Of a DNA stretch of 50,208 bases, positions 24,955-33,052 are shown in pieces; positions within the stretch are counted from its first letter, which is position 1; every line of letters starts with the position of its first letter. The translations under genes were made by a program, and so were the position numbers. The stretch comes from Rhodospirillales bacterium (GTDB lineage: Bacteria > Pseudomonadota > Alphaproteobacteria > Acetobacterales > Acetobacteraceae), in contig JANYDF010000138.1 of assembly GCA_025359905.1 (NCBI GenBank), forward strand, positions 1 through 50,208. The letters run 5' to 3'. The notes beneath the pieces are model-generated. The model saw only the letters and a list, made by a program, of their open reading frames with translations, did no database searches and was not told the DNA's origin.

Positions 24955-27681
24955 TCAGCAGGCCCCCTTGAGGGCGTTGGCGACAATCGCGGCCTGTTCC
25001 AGTTCATGGCGGTCGATGGAGCCACCGGCTGCCGCCGCCATGGCGGGCCGGCCGGCGAAGCGGATCGCGGTGCGCCCGGTGGCTTCGAAGATCTGCTCGA
25101 AGACATAAGAATACGCACCTTGATTGCGCGGTTCTTCCTGGCACCAGACCAATTCGGCCTCGGGGTGCGCCGCCAATAGAGCGCGAATTTCTGCAAGCGG
25201 GAACGGATATAGTTGCTCGACGCGCACCAAGCTGACGTTTTGCAGGCTCTCCCGTTGCCGGTAGTCGTTCAGTGGATAGAAGATCTTGCCAGCGCAGAAC
25301 ACCATGCGCTGGCAGGCGCCTGGCGCTGGTGAGACAATAACCGGCTGAAATGCGGTGCCAGCCACGAAGTCCGCCAGCGCTGAGCGGCATTCCTTTTCCC
25401 GCAGCAGGGATTTCGGGGCGATCAGAAACAGCGGTGTGCGCCGCGCGCCGCGCTGCTGCCGCCGCAACAGATGAAACAGGTTCGCGGGTGTCGAGGGGAT
25501 CGCCACGGTGATGTTACCCCCGGCGCAGCTTTGCAGAATGCGTTCGATGCGCGCCGACGAATGGTCTGGCCCTTGACCCTCAAGCCCGTGCGGCAATGCG
25601 ATGACCAGCGAGGAACGCATCCGCCACTTCGCTTCGGCGGTGACGATGTATTGATCCACCGCGATTTGGGCGCCGTTGAGGAAGTCGCCAAACTGTGCCT
25701 CCCACATCACCAAACGGTCGGGGTCGGCGAGGCTCATGCCGTATTCGAAGGCGATGGCGCCATATTCGATCAGCGGCGAATTGATGGCATCGAATTGCGC
25801 GGTCCCTGCCACGGCGCGGGCCAGCGGAATCACCGCATGCCCGTCCTTGGCATCATGCATCGCAAGGTGCCGCTGGGTGAATGTGCCGCGCACCGTGTCC
25901 TGGCCGCTCAGGCGCACCGAGGTCCCCTCGTGCAGCAGGCTGGCGAACGCCAAAGCCTCGGCCGTGGCCATGTTGAGGCCGGCGCCTTGGTCGATGGTGG
26001 TCCAGCGGTTGCTGGCGAAGGCTCGCACTTTCGGGTCTGCGATGAGATCGGCCGGAATTTCGGTGATGATCCGCCCCAGCGCGCGCAGCGTGTCCAAGGC
26101 GACGCCGGTGGCGGCATCGGCTGCTGGCGAACGCTTCGGGCTCGGCTCAGGGAATACGTCGGTCTCGCTGGAACTGTCGTTCAAGCGATGCGCGTCGTAG
26201 GTCTCGTAGGCATGGGCCAATTGCTGCGCGAACGCGGCGCGCTTGGCTTCGGCGGCGTCGTGCGCGGTCGGCGATTGCTGCCCAACAGCTTGGGTGAACA
26301 GCGTGCGCAGGGTTGGATGTTTGTCGATGGCGGCCCAGGCGGCCGGCTGGGTGAAGCGTGGTTCATCCAACTCGTTATGGCCGTTGCGGCGGTAGCATAC
26401 GAGGTCGATGATGACATCCTTGCCGGTGTGACGCTGCCAGGCATGGGCAATGCGCGCCACCGAGGCAGCGGCCACTGGATCGTCGCCGTTCACGTGCAGA
26501 ATTGGAATGCCGTAGGCTTTGCCGATGTCGGTCGGATACGGCGTGGAGCGCCCTTCGCTGGGCAGCGTGGTGAAGCCGATCTGATTGTTGACCACCAAAT
26601 GGATCGTCCCGCCGGCCGTGTAGCCGCCAAGTCCACCGAGTTGCAGCAGTTCGCTGACCAATCCCTGGCCCGCGAACGCCGCGTCGGTGTGCAGCAGCAA
26701 CGGCAGCACCTGACCGGGTGCGCCCCTGGGTGCGCCCCTGGGTGCGCCCCCGGGTGCGTCTTGGCGGCCGCGCAGTTCCTGCCGCGCTCGGGCCGCGCCC
26801 AACGCAACCGGAGCCACCACGATCAGATGCGACGGATGTGGCAACAGCCGCACGTCGAGCGGTCCCGCATCGGTCTCCACCTGTGCGGCCAATCCGTTGT
26901 GGTACGGCACGTCGCCGGTGAACAAGGCGTCGCCATCGGTGATGTCCTTGCCCTTGATCTCGGAGATCAGGACCGGCAACGACTTGCCGAACACTGTCGC
27001 CAGCGACGCCAGCCGCCCACGATGCATGCCGCCGATCACCACTTCGGCCTGACCCGCCTTGGCGGCGGCGCGGAACACCTCGCGCAGAATAACCGCCGAG
27101 GCTTCGGAGCCTTCGATGCCGAAGCGTTTCTTGGTCGGCCATTTGGTCTTGATGAACCGCTCGAATTCATCGGCCAGCAAAATCGCTTCCAGCGCGGATC
27201 CCAGTACCCGGTCATCGGGCAGCGCGCAGACTTCGCGTTCAAACGCGTCGTACACCCAAGCGCGCAGGCCCGCATCGCCAATATGCTCGGCTTCCAGCGC
27301 CGCTGTTCCACAATAGACCTGCCGCAGTATCTGGCCGGCCTGTTCGCCCGTCAGTTCGCCGGTCAGTCCGTGTGTCTGGCCCGCGACCGGCATTTCGACG
27401 CGCGCATTGCCAATGCGCGCGGCGGCGGCGGCGATTTCGGGTGCTACGGCGGCGGGCACGAGGCCGAGCGGATCGAGCTTCGCCTGTTTGTGCCCGTGCG
27501 CCCGATAGGCGGCCAGCAGCGACTGCCCGGCGATCGAAGGATCGGCGGTGGAAGCCATACTGCCGGAGTCCAGCGTCTCGAAATACACCATCCAATCGGC
27601 CGGCACTGATGCCCTGTCCTGCCGGTAGCGTGCGTAAAGCGACATCAGGAAGGCACTGTCGCCGGAAATCGGGATGTTCAT
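24955..27681 (-). CDS. 2-oxoglutarate-dehydrogenase-E1-like thiamine enzyme (SucA paralogue)
   Basis: 908 residues, slightly shorter than typical SucA. The N-terminal helix fits E1o (AFLMSLYARYRQDRASVPADW). The thiamine-diphosphate region includes MHRGRLASLATVFGK, GDVPYHNGL, TDAAFAGQGLVSELLQLGG, GGTIHLVVNNQIGFTT and VCYRRNGHNELDEP. The pyrimidine domain has EYGMSLADPDRLVMWEAQFGD, ALPHGLEGQGPDHSSARIER and a C-terminal E1o domain ending EEPRNQGAYSYV. Differences from SucA are HTDAA for HGDAA, HPSHLI for NPSHLE, and a GAPR repeat insertion at about 310-326. No E2 or E3 gene is adjacent. Together with the iclR gene this suggests a specialised 2-oxo acid decarboxylase or dehydrogenase and not the housekeeping enzyme. 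Confidence 0.85.
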   Translation of the reverse strand: MNIPISGDSAFLMSLYARYRQDRASVPADWMVYFETLDSGSMASTADPSIAGQSLLAAYRAHGHKQAKLDPLGLVPAAVAPEIAAAAARIGNARVEMPVAGQTHGLTGELTGEQAGQILRQVYCGTAALEAEHIGDAGLRAWVYDAFEREVCALPDDRVLGSALEAILLADEFERFIKTKWPTKKRFGIEGSEASAVILREVFRAAAKAGQAEVVIGGMHRGRLASLATVFGKSLPVLISEIKGKDITDGDALFTGDVPYHNGLAAQVETDAGPLDVRLLPHPSHLIVVAPVALGAARARQELRGRQDAPGGAPRGAPRGAPGQVLPLLLHTDAAFAGQGLVSELLQLGGLGGYTAGGTIHLVVNNQIGFTTLPSEGRSTPYPTDIGKAYGIPILHVNGDDPVAAASVARIAHAWQRHTGKDVIIDLVCYRRNGHNELDEPRFTQPAAWAAIDKHPTLRTLFTQAVGQQSPTAHDAAEAKRAAFAQQLAHAYETYDAHRLNDSSSETDVFPEPSPKRSPAADAATGVALDTLRALGRIITEIPADLIADPKVRAFASNRWTTIDQGAGLNMATAEALAFASLLHEGTSVRLSGQDTVRGTFTQRHLAMHDAKDGHAVIPLARAVAGTAQFDAINSPLIEYGAIAFEYGMSLADPDRLVMWEAQFGDFLNGAQIAVDQYIVTAEAKWRMRSSLVIALPHGLEGQGPDHSSARIERILQSCAGGNITVAIPSTPANLFHLLRRQQRGARRTPLFLIAPKSLLREKECRSALADFVAGTAFQPVIVSPAPGACQRMVFCAGKIFYPLNDYRQRESLQNVSLVRVEQLYPFPLAEIRALLAAHPEAELVWCQEEPRNQGAYSYVFEQIFEATGRTAIRFAGRPAMAAAAGGSIDRHELEQAAIVANALKGAC
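26716..26763 (-). repeat. 12-bp tandem repeat inside the E1-like gene
   Basis: Four units of GGGTGCGCCCCT (plus strand), the last one diverged, encoding GAPR-type repeats. Each unit is 12 bases, so changes in copy number keep the frame. The insert lies in a surface-loop region between RQELRGRQD and the thiamine-binding segment. Confidence 0.85.
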
Positions 27682-27777
27682 CGCCGCTCGCTCGCTGCCT
27701 TGGGGAACTGGCCAGGGTTCGTCGTCCGGGCATGGGATAGTCGCATCCGGCTGTTAGGGCACAGCATAAATGGATTG

Positions 27778-27800
27778 GAAATTCATCTACTGAATTTTCT
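27778..27800. promoter_or_regulatory. Inverted repeat between the E1-like and acyl-CoA-dehydrogenase genes (candidate operator)
   Basis: GGAAATTCA and TGAATTTTC form arms matching at 8 of 9 positions around TCTAC. It is an AT-rich palindrome in the 187-base divergent space, the natural place for the co-located IclR protein to bind. Its identity as an IclR site is inference. Confidence 0.4.
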
Positions 27801-27868
27801 TGCCCGGACTTGTTGTGCCGGGGCGGGCTCTGGCGGAGTGGAGAGGTTCGTGATGAACGGAGCCGGTT

Positions 27869-29527
27869 ATGGGCGTTGCAGATGCCTTCCGTGGGGAACG
27901 GCTGGTCGAGACCGCAGCGGCGGCGGCGGCGGCTACCGGGCAATTTGTCGCGCAGGCCAAAGCCCGCGTCTCGCAGAGTGTGGTGCGTGACGGACGGATC
28001 GATCCGGACGAACTCGACCGCAAGCAGCGCAGCGCGCACGGCTTTGCCTGGATGGCCACTTTGCACGAATGCCTGTCGGCCACGGCCGCCTGGGCGGAGC
28101 GCCGCGCCGCGTCCGGCCAATTGAACCGCCTCAGCGAATGTGCGCTGATCGTCGGCTTTTCCGAATATCTCGGCCAACTCGCCGGCGGTTTGCCGATGGG
28201 GCAGAACGAGGTGGTGCGGCCGGCCGAATACGGTCTGGCACATGCCGCCCGCGACCTAGTCCAGCAATCGCCGGTCGCGGCCTTCGTGTCCGAGGATTGG
28301 GCCGATGTGCGCGCCGAACTGGCGCAGTTGCTGACCGAGGGTGAGCGGCTGGATGATTCGCTGGACGGCGACACGCTGGATTCGATTCGCACCGAAATCC
28401 GGCGCTTCGCCGATGAGAAAGTGCTGCCCAAGGCGCACGCCTGGCACCTTGCGGATGCTTTGATCCCCGGCGAGGTTGTCGAGGAGATGGCGGCCCTCGG
28501 CGTGTTCGGGATTTGCATCGACCCGGAATTTGGCGGCCTCGGCTTGGGCAAGCTGGCCATGTGCGTGGTCACCGAGGAACTCAGCCGGGCCTGGATCGCG
28601 GCGGGTTCGCTGGGCACCCGCTCGGAGATTGCCGGCGAATTGATCGCGCTGGCTGGTACCGAGGAACAGAGGCAGTACTTTCTGCCGAAGATCGCGTCTG
28701 GCGAATTCCTGCCGACGGCGGTGTTTACCGAGCCGGATACCGGGTCCGATCTGGGCAGTCTGCGCACCCGTGCGGTGCGCCAGCCAGATGGAAGCTGGCG
28801 GCTGTCCGGGGCGAAGACCTGGATCACTCACGCTTCGCGCAGCGACATGATGACCGTGCTGGCGCGTAGCAATCCGGATGCGCCGGGCTATGGCGGCCTG
28901 TCGATGTTCATCGCCGAGAAGCCGCGCGGCGTGCCCGGCGATCCGTTCCCGGCGCCGGGGATGACCGGCGGCGAAATTGGCGTGCTCGGCTATCGGGGTA
29001 TGCGCGAATATGACCTCGCATTCGACGGCTTTGCCATTCCGGCCGGTGGGTTGCTCGGCAATGTCGAAGGCCAGGGCTTCAAGCAATTGATGCGCACGTT
29101 CGAAGGCGCGCGCATTCAAACCGCCGCCCGCGCGGTTGGTGTCGCGCGGCGGGCGCTGGAGCTTGGGCTCAGCTACGCGATGGAGCGTCAGCAGTTCGGC
29201 AAGCCGATTGTCCGCTTCCCGCGCATCGCCGACAAACTGGCGGCGATGACCGCCGAGATCCTGCTGGCGCGCGAAGCGACCTACGCCGCCGCGCGCAGCA
29301 AGGACGCCGGCCGGCGCTGCGATATCGCGGCCGGCATGGCCAAACTGATCGCCGCCCGCACCGCATGGTCGGCGGCGGATGCGGCGTTGCAGATCCATGG
29401 CGGCAACGGCTACGCGTTGGAATTCGAGATCAGCCGGGTGCTGTGCGATGCGCGCATTCTGAATATTTTCGAGGGCGCCGCCGAAATCCAAGCCCATGTC
29501 GTCGCGCGGGGATTGCTGCTCGCCTGA
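27869..29527 (+). CDS. mcd: Acyl-CoA dehydrogenase, methylsuccinyl-CoA-dehydrogenase-like
   Basis: 552 residues, about 170 longer at the N-terminus than ordinary acyl-CoA dehydrogenases. This is the size and layout of (2S)-methylsuccinyl-CoA dehydrogenase of the ethylmalonyl-CoA pathway. The added helical domain is at about 1-165. The FAD fold follows, with [69 protein letters not shown] and the final [20 protein letters not shown] and IFEGAAEIQ. The enzyme would pass electrons to ETF, and etfA, etfB and an EtfD-like gene lie 5-9 kb away. No ethylmalonyl-CoA mutase or crotonyl-CoA carboxylase/reductase is in the window, so the substrate may differ. A GGAG site precedes the ATG. Confidence 0.72.
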   Translation: MGVADAFRGERLVETAAAAAAATGQFVAQAKARVSQSVVRDGRIDPDELDRKQRSAHGFAWMATLHECLSATAAWAERRAASGQLNRLSECALIVGFSEYLGQLAGGLPMGQNEVVRPAEYGLAHAARDLVQQSPVAAFVSEDWADVRAELAQLLTEGERLDDSLDGDTLDSIRTEIRRFADEKVLPKAHAWHLADALIPGEVVEEMAALGVFGICIDPEFGGLGLGKLAMCVVTEELSRAWIAAGSLGTRSEIAGELIALAGTEEQRQYFLPKIASGEFLPTAVFTEPDTGSDLGSLRTRAVRQPDGSWRLSGAKTWITHASRSDMMTVLARSNPDAPGYGGLSMFIAEKPRGVPGDPFPAPGMTGGEIGVLGYRGMREYDLAFDGFAIPAGGLLGNVEGQGFKQLMRTFEGARIQTAARAVGVARRALELGLSYAMERQQFGKPIVRFPRIADKLAAMTAEILLAREATYAAARSKDAGRRCDIAAGMAKLIAARTAWSAADAALQIHGGNGYALEFEISRVLCDARILNIFEGAAEIQAHVVARGLLLA

Positions 29528-29970
29528 ATTGCGCCGGAGTCGGCCATTGGTGGGCCGTCTGCCGCGTTTTGGCGGCAAGATTATCAACAATACCGTTGGC
29601 GGGATTGAGTACGAAAGCCGCCTGTGCCAACCTGACCGCCATGAACACGCGGGGGAAATCTTGCATACGGGACCGTCAGATCCCTCGCTCCAGCCACGCG
29701 ATAAGGCCGTCGATGCCGTCGCCTGCCAAGCCGTTCGGCAATTGCGAACTGCCGCCGCATCTTGCAGACATCGAATGGCTGGTGGCGTATCCGGCACGCC
29801 CAGCAACACCGCCGATCCGGCGCAGAAGGCCTACTCCGCGCCGATTGCGACGCGTTCGGCGCCATCGGGCTGACGGTCACCGGCGGCTGCTTCATGGTCG
29901 GCCGCGCGCAGGCTGATCTTCCGGGGCACACTCCGCCAGTCCCAATAGCACCAAAACGGGAGCAAACACC
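29528..29970. other. Intergenic region after the acyl-CoA dehydrogenase, no recognised gene
   Basis: About 440 bases before the RraA-like gene. Three overlapping short open frames cross it, but codon pattern and motifs do not agree on any one frame. A phrase such as GLTVTGGCFMVG at about 29860-29900 looks protein-like but has no family I can name. It may be decayed coding DNA. The last bases carry the CGGGAG site for the next gene. Confidence 0.35.
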
Positions 29971-30633
29971 TTGACCGAACCAGCCGGCTTGCCCGCCGCG
30001 TATCTCGATCGTGCGAAGAAACTGGCCACCGCGACGCTGGGCGATGCGCTCGACGCGCATGGCATTGCCGGCGTCATGTCCGGCATCGCACGCCGCTCCG
30101 GGTCCGGGAGGATCGCCGGTTACGCGCAGACGATGCTGGAGCAGGTCGGGCCGTTCGGCAGCTTTGAGTTCAAGGATTTCGCGGTCGGCGGCGCCTTTGA
30201 CGCCACGACGCAAGACAGCGTTCTGGTCGTCGATATGGGGGCCGCCGATGTGTCGACGTTCGGTGGCCTTGCGGCGCTGACTTTGACGCTGCGCAAGGCC
30301 GCCGGGGCGGTGATCGACGGCGGTTGCCGCGATCTTGAGGAGATCGCCAATTTGGGCCTGACGGTGGCCAGCCGGTTCGTCACGCCGCGCACCGGCAAGG
30401 GCCGATTGCGCGTTGTGTCGCGCGGCGAGCCGGTCACCTGCGGCGGGGTCTGCGTGCGCGAAGGCGATTTAATCATCGTCGACGACACCGGCTGCGTTGC
30501 CATCCCACAGGATCGTATCGCAGCGGTGCTGCAAACCGCCGAGGATCTGGACCAGCGCGACGCGATCCTTGCCGGGCATCTGCGGGACGGCGGCAGCTTT
30601 GCCCAGGCGGCGGCCAAGCTTAAGCACGCCTGA
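29971..30633 (+). CDS. RraA-like protein, probable 4-hydroxy-4-methyl-2-oxoglutarate aldolase or related lyase
   Basis: 220 residues from TTG 29971, which has CGGGAG eight bases before it. The class II pyruvate-aldolase signature of HMG/CHA aldolases is present: Gly99, then 20 residues, then Arg120-Asp121 with Glu123/124 (GAVIDGGCRDLEEI). These enzymes split 4-hydroxy-4-methyl-2-oxoglutarate or 4-carboxy-4-hydroxy-2-oxoadipate to pyruvate and a second 2-oxo acid, the last step of the route that contains LigI-type hydrolases. RraA regulators of RNase E lack this signature, so an enzyme is favoured. The stop codon abuts repeat copy 2. Confidence 0.8.
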   Translation: MTEPAGLPAAYLDRAKKLATATLGDALDAHGIAGVMSGIARRSGSGRIAGYAQTMLEQVGPFGSFEFKDFAVGGAFDATTQDSVLVVDMGAADVSTFGGLAALTLTLRKAAGAVIDGGCRDLEEIANLGLTVASRFVTPRTGKGRLRVVSRGEPVTCGGVCVREGDLIIVDDTGCVAIPQDRIAAVLQTAEDLDQRDAILAGHLRDGGSFAQAAAKLKHA

Positions 30634-30804
30634 TACCAAATCTCGCTGACCAAAACTCATTGTCGTTGCCGGGCCTGACCCGGCAATCCATGGCGCCACA
30701 CAGAGCATCTCGCGTCTGACACCGAGCGTTGGCATGGATCGCCGGGTCAAGCCCGGCGATGACGATTGAATGGATCATGGGTTCTCGCCCAAAAGATTTG
30801 GTAT
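30633..30804 (+). repeat. Dispersed palindromic element, copy 2 (MITE-like)
   Basis: 172 bases from ATACCAAATCTCG to AAGATTTGGTAT, with internal hairpins TTGCCGGG/CCCGGCAA and ATCGCCGGG/CCCGGCGAT. It begins at the last base of the RraA-like stop codon and ends seven bases before the stop of the convergent molybdenum-hydroxylase gene, filling the whole intergenic space. Confidence 0.92.
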
Positions 30805-30811
30805 GACCCAG

Positions 30812-33052
30812 CTAGCTGGCGCTGCGGGCGAGCGCGCGCCAGACCGTTTCGGCGCGCAACGGCATGTCGAGATGTTCGACGCCGCAGGCGTGCAGCGCGT
30901 CCACCACTGCCGCGACCAGGGCCGGCGGCGCGCCGACAGCGCCGCATTCCCCAGCGCCCTTGGCGCCGAGCGGATTGCCGGGCGAGGGATACCGCTCGTC
31001 GCAAACCGCAGAGACCCAGGGTACGTCCGTAGCGCGAGGCATTGCGTAGTCCATGAACGAACCGGCCAGCAATTGCCCGCTGGCATCGTAAGTGCAGTCC
31101 TCCAGCAATGCTTGGCCAAGCCCCTGCGCGACACCGCCCTGTACTTGGGCATGCACCACAACGGGGTTCACCACTGTGCCCACGTCATCCACGCCGGTGA
31201 AGCGCTCGACTGTGACCACGCCGGTATCCGGATCGACCTCGACCTCGGCAGTGTAACAGCCGTTGGGGAAATTGAAGCTGGCGGCGAAGGTGGCGGTCGC
31301 CGTCAGTTCCTGCGGCGCGGCGCGCTGGGCAAGTTCGGCCCAGGTGAGCGCTGTGTTTGCGGCACGGGAGCGCACGCCACTATCGTCGAACACAATCGCC
31401 TCCGGCCCGCCGCCGAGCAGGCTCGCCGCAGCCCGCGCCAGCGACACGCGCAGCCCGGCCGCCGCTTGTTGCAACGCGCTGCCGCCGATGAACAGCGAGC
31501 GTGAGCCGTAGCTGCCGACGCCGCTGGCCACCCGGTCCGTATCGCCCTGCACGATGGCAATCCGCGCCAGCCCGACATCCAGTTGCACCGCCGCCAGCGC
31601 GCGATAGGTGTCGGCAATCGACTGCCCCATTTCCTGGGTGCCGGAGAAGAACGCGAAACTGCCGTCCGCGTTCAGCTTGGCATCCACCGTCTCGTCGGGG
31701 CGCAGGCCGCTCGTGGTGTCGATGTGATAACAAAGACCGCGCCCGCGCAGTAGGCCGCGTGCGCCGGAGGCGGCGCGGCGGGCTGGAAAGCCGTGCCAGT
31801 CCGCTGCCGCCAGGCAAGCGTCCAGAATCGCCGGATAGTTGCCGCTGTCATAGGTCTGGCCCGCATTGTTGCGGTAAGGCATTGCTCCGGCGGGTATCAG
31901 GTTACGGCGGCGGATTTCGGCCGCGTCCAGCCCGATGCGCCCGGCCGCCACATCCAGCAACCGCTCGATCCGGTAGACCACTTCCGGCCGGCCGGCGCCT
32001 CGGTAGGCGCCAGTCGGCACCGTATTGGTGCGCACGCAAGCGACTTCAACCTGTGTCGCCGGCACGCGATACGCCCCGTCGGCGATGCGGTTGCCAGTGG
32101 TGGTCGCAATTGGAATGCCGAACGGCGTCGGATAGGCGCCGAGATTGACCCATACCTGCGCGCGCAACGCCAGGATGCGGCCATGCGCATCGAATGCGCC
32201 TTCCATGTCGGTGTCGTGGTCGCGCGCGTGCGGCGCGGTCAGGAACACTTCGCTACGGTCTGCCCGCCACCGGACCGGCCGGCCGAGGCGGCGGGCCGCC
32301 CAAAGCAGCACTGCGTCCTCCCGCGCCCCCACCACACGGCCGCCGAAGCCGCCGCCCATGCGTGGCACGACGATGCGCAATTGGCCGGGCGGCACGCCGA
32401 GCGACTTGGCCAGCAGATCGCGCGCCGTGTGCGGCGCCTGCACCCCGGTGGACAACAGGAAGCGGCCATCCTGCCATGCGGCGATGGAAACATTCGGCTC
32501 CATCGGCGCCGGCGCCAGCCTGTTATTGCGCACGGTCAGCGCGACACGGTGGGCTGCGGTGGCAAACGCGGCCGCGACCGCGTCCGGATCGCCGAGCCGG
32601 TACAGTGCCACAACGTTGCTGTCCCCGGCGTGCCGCGCCACGACGGTCGCGGGCAGGCTTTCGTACTCCACCCGGATCGCTTCCGCCCCGTCGCGCGCGG
32701 CATGCGCCGTTTCGGCAATCACCACCGCCACCGGCTCGCCAACGTGCTGCACGGTGCCACGCGCCAACGGCCACAACGGCGGGGCCACGGCGGCGGCCCC
32801 GGTTGGCCCTGGGACCGGCGACTGAAATGGCAGCGGTTGCAGATCGTCGAGGTCGGCGCAGGTGTAGGCCGCGAGAACGCCAGCAATGCTCAGCGCCGGT
32901 GCCGCATCCAGCGCGACGATGCGGGCATGCGCGTGCGGCGAGCGCAGGAACACCGCGTGGATCGCGCCGGGGAATTGCACATCGTCGCCAAACACCGCCG
33001 TGCCCCGAAGCACGCCGGCGTCATCCAGACGCGGGATGCTTAGCCCGGTCAC
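30812..33052 (-). CDS. Xanthine-dehydrogenase/CO-dehydrogenase-family molybdenum hydroxylase, large subunit
   Basis: 746 residues. Molybdopterin-binding family motifs are RGTAVFGDDVQFPGAIHAVF, HVGEPVAVVIAETAHAARDGA, MEPNVSIAAW, RMGGGFGGRVVGAREDA, PTGAYRGAGRPEVVYRIERL and GAKGAGECGAVGAPPA, where Glu702 is the expected catalytic base. Family members hydroxylate aromatic heterocycles, aldehydes or CO and normally work with a [2Fe-2S] subunit and an FAD subunit; neither gene is in the window. It starts with GTG inside the stop of the EtfD-like gene, so it is the last gene of an operon with etfB, etfA and etfD-like. Electrons may therefore leave by an unusual route. Confidence 0.87.
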   Translation of the reverse strand: MTGLSIPRLDDAGVLRGTAVFGDDVQFPGAIHAVFLRSPHAHARIVALDAAPALSIAGVLAAYTCADLDDLQPLPFQSPVPGPTGAAAVAPPLWPLARGTVQHVGEPVAVVIAETAHAARDGAEAIRVEYESLPATVVARHAGDSNVVALYRLGDPDAVAAAFATAAHRVALTVRNNRLAPAPMEPNVSIAAWQDGRFLLSTGVQAPHTARDLLAKSLGVPPGQLRIVVPRMGGGFGGRVVGAREDAVLLWAARRLGRPVRWRADRSEVFLTAPHARDHDTDMEGAFDAHGRILALRAQVWVNLGAYPTPFGIPIATTTGNRIADGAYRVPATQVEVACVRTNTVPTGAYRGAGRPEVVYRIERLLDVAAGRIGLDAAEIRRRNLIPAGAMPYRNNAGQTYDSGNYPAILDACLAAADWHGFPARRAASGARGLLRGRGLCYHIDTTSGLRPDETVDAKLNADGSFAFFSGTQEMGQSIADTYRALAAVQLDVGLARIAIVQGDTDRVASGVGSYGSRSLFIGGSALQQAAAGLRVSLARAAASLLGGGPEAIVFDDSGVRSRAANTALTWAELAQRAAPQELTATATFAASFNFPNGCYTAEVEVDPDTGVVTVERFTGVDDVGTVVNPVVVHAQVQGGVAQGLGQALLEDCTYDASGQLLAGSFMDYAMPRATDVPWVSAVCDERYPSPGNPLGAKGAGECGAVGAPPALVAAVVDALHACGVEHLDMPLRAETVWRALARSAS

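Noticed and set aside
26701-26765. Possible CRISPR-like array from the repeated GGGTGCGCCCCT units
   Set aside because: The units are directly adjacent with no spacers and read in frame inside a coding sequence.
25471-27609. 712-codon plus frame opposite the E1-like gene
   Set aside because: It has no recognised domain and mirrors a well-conserved thiamine enzyme.
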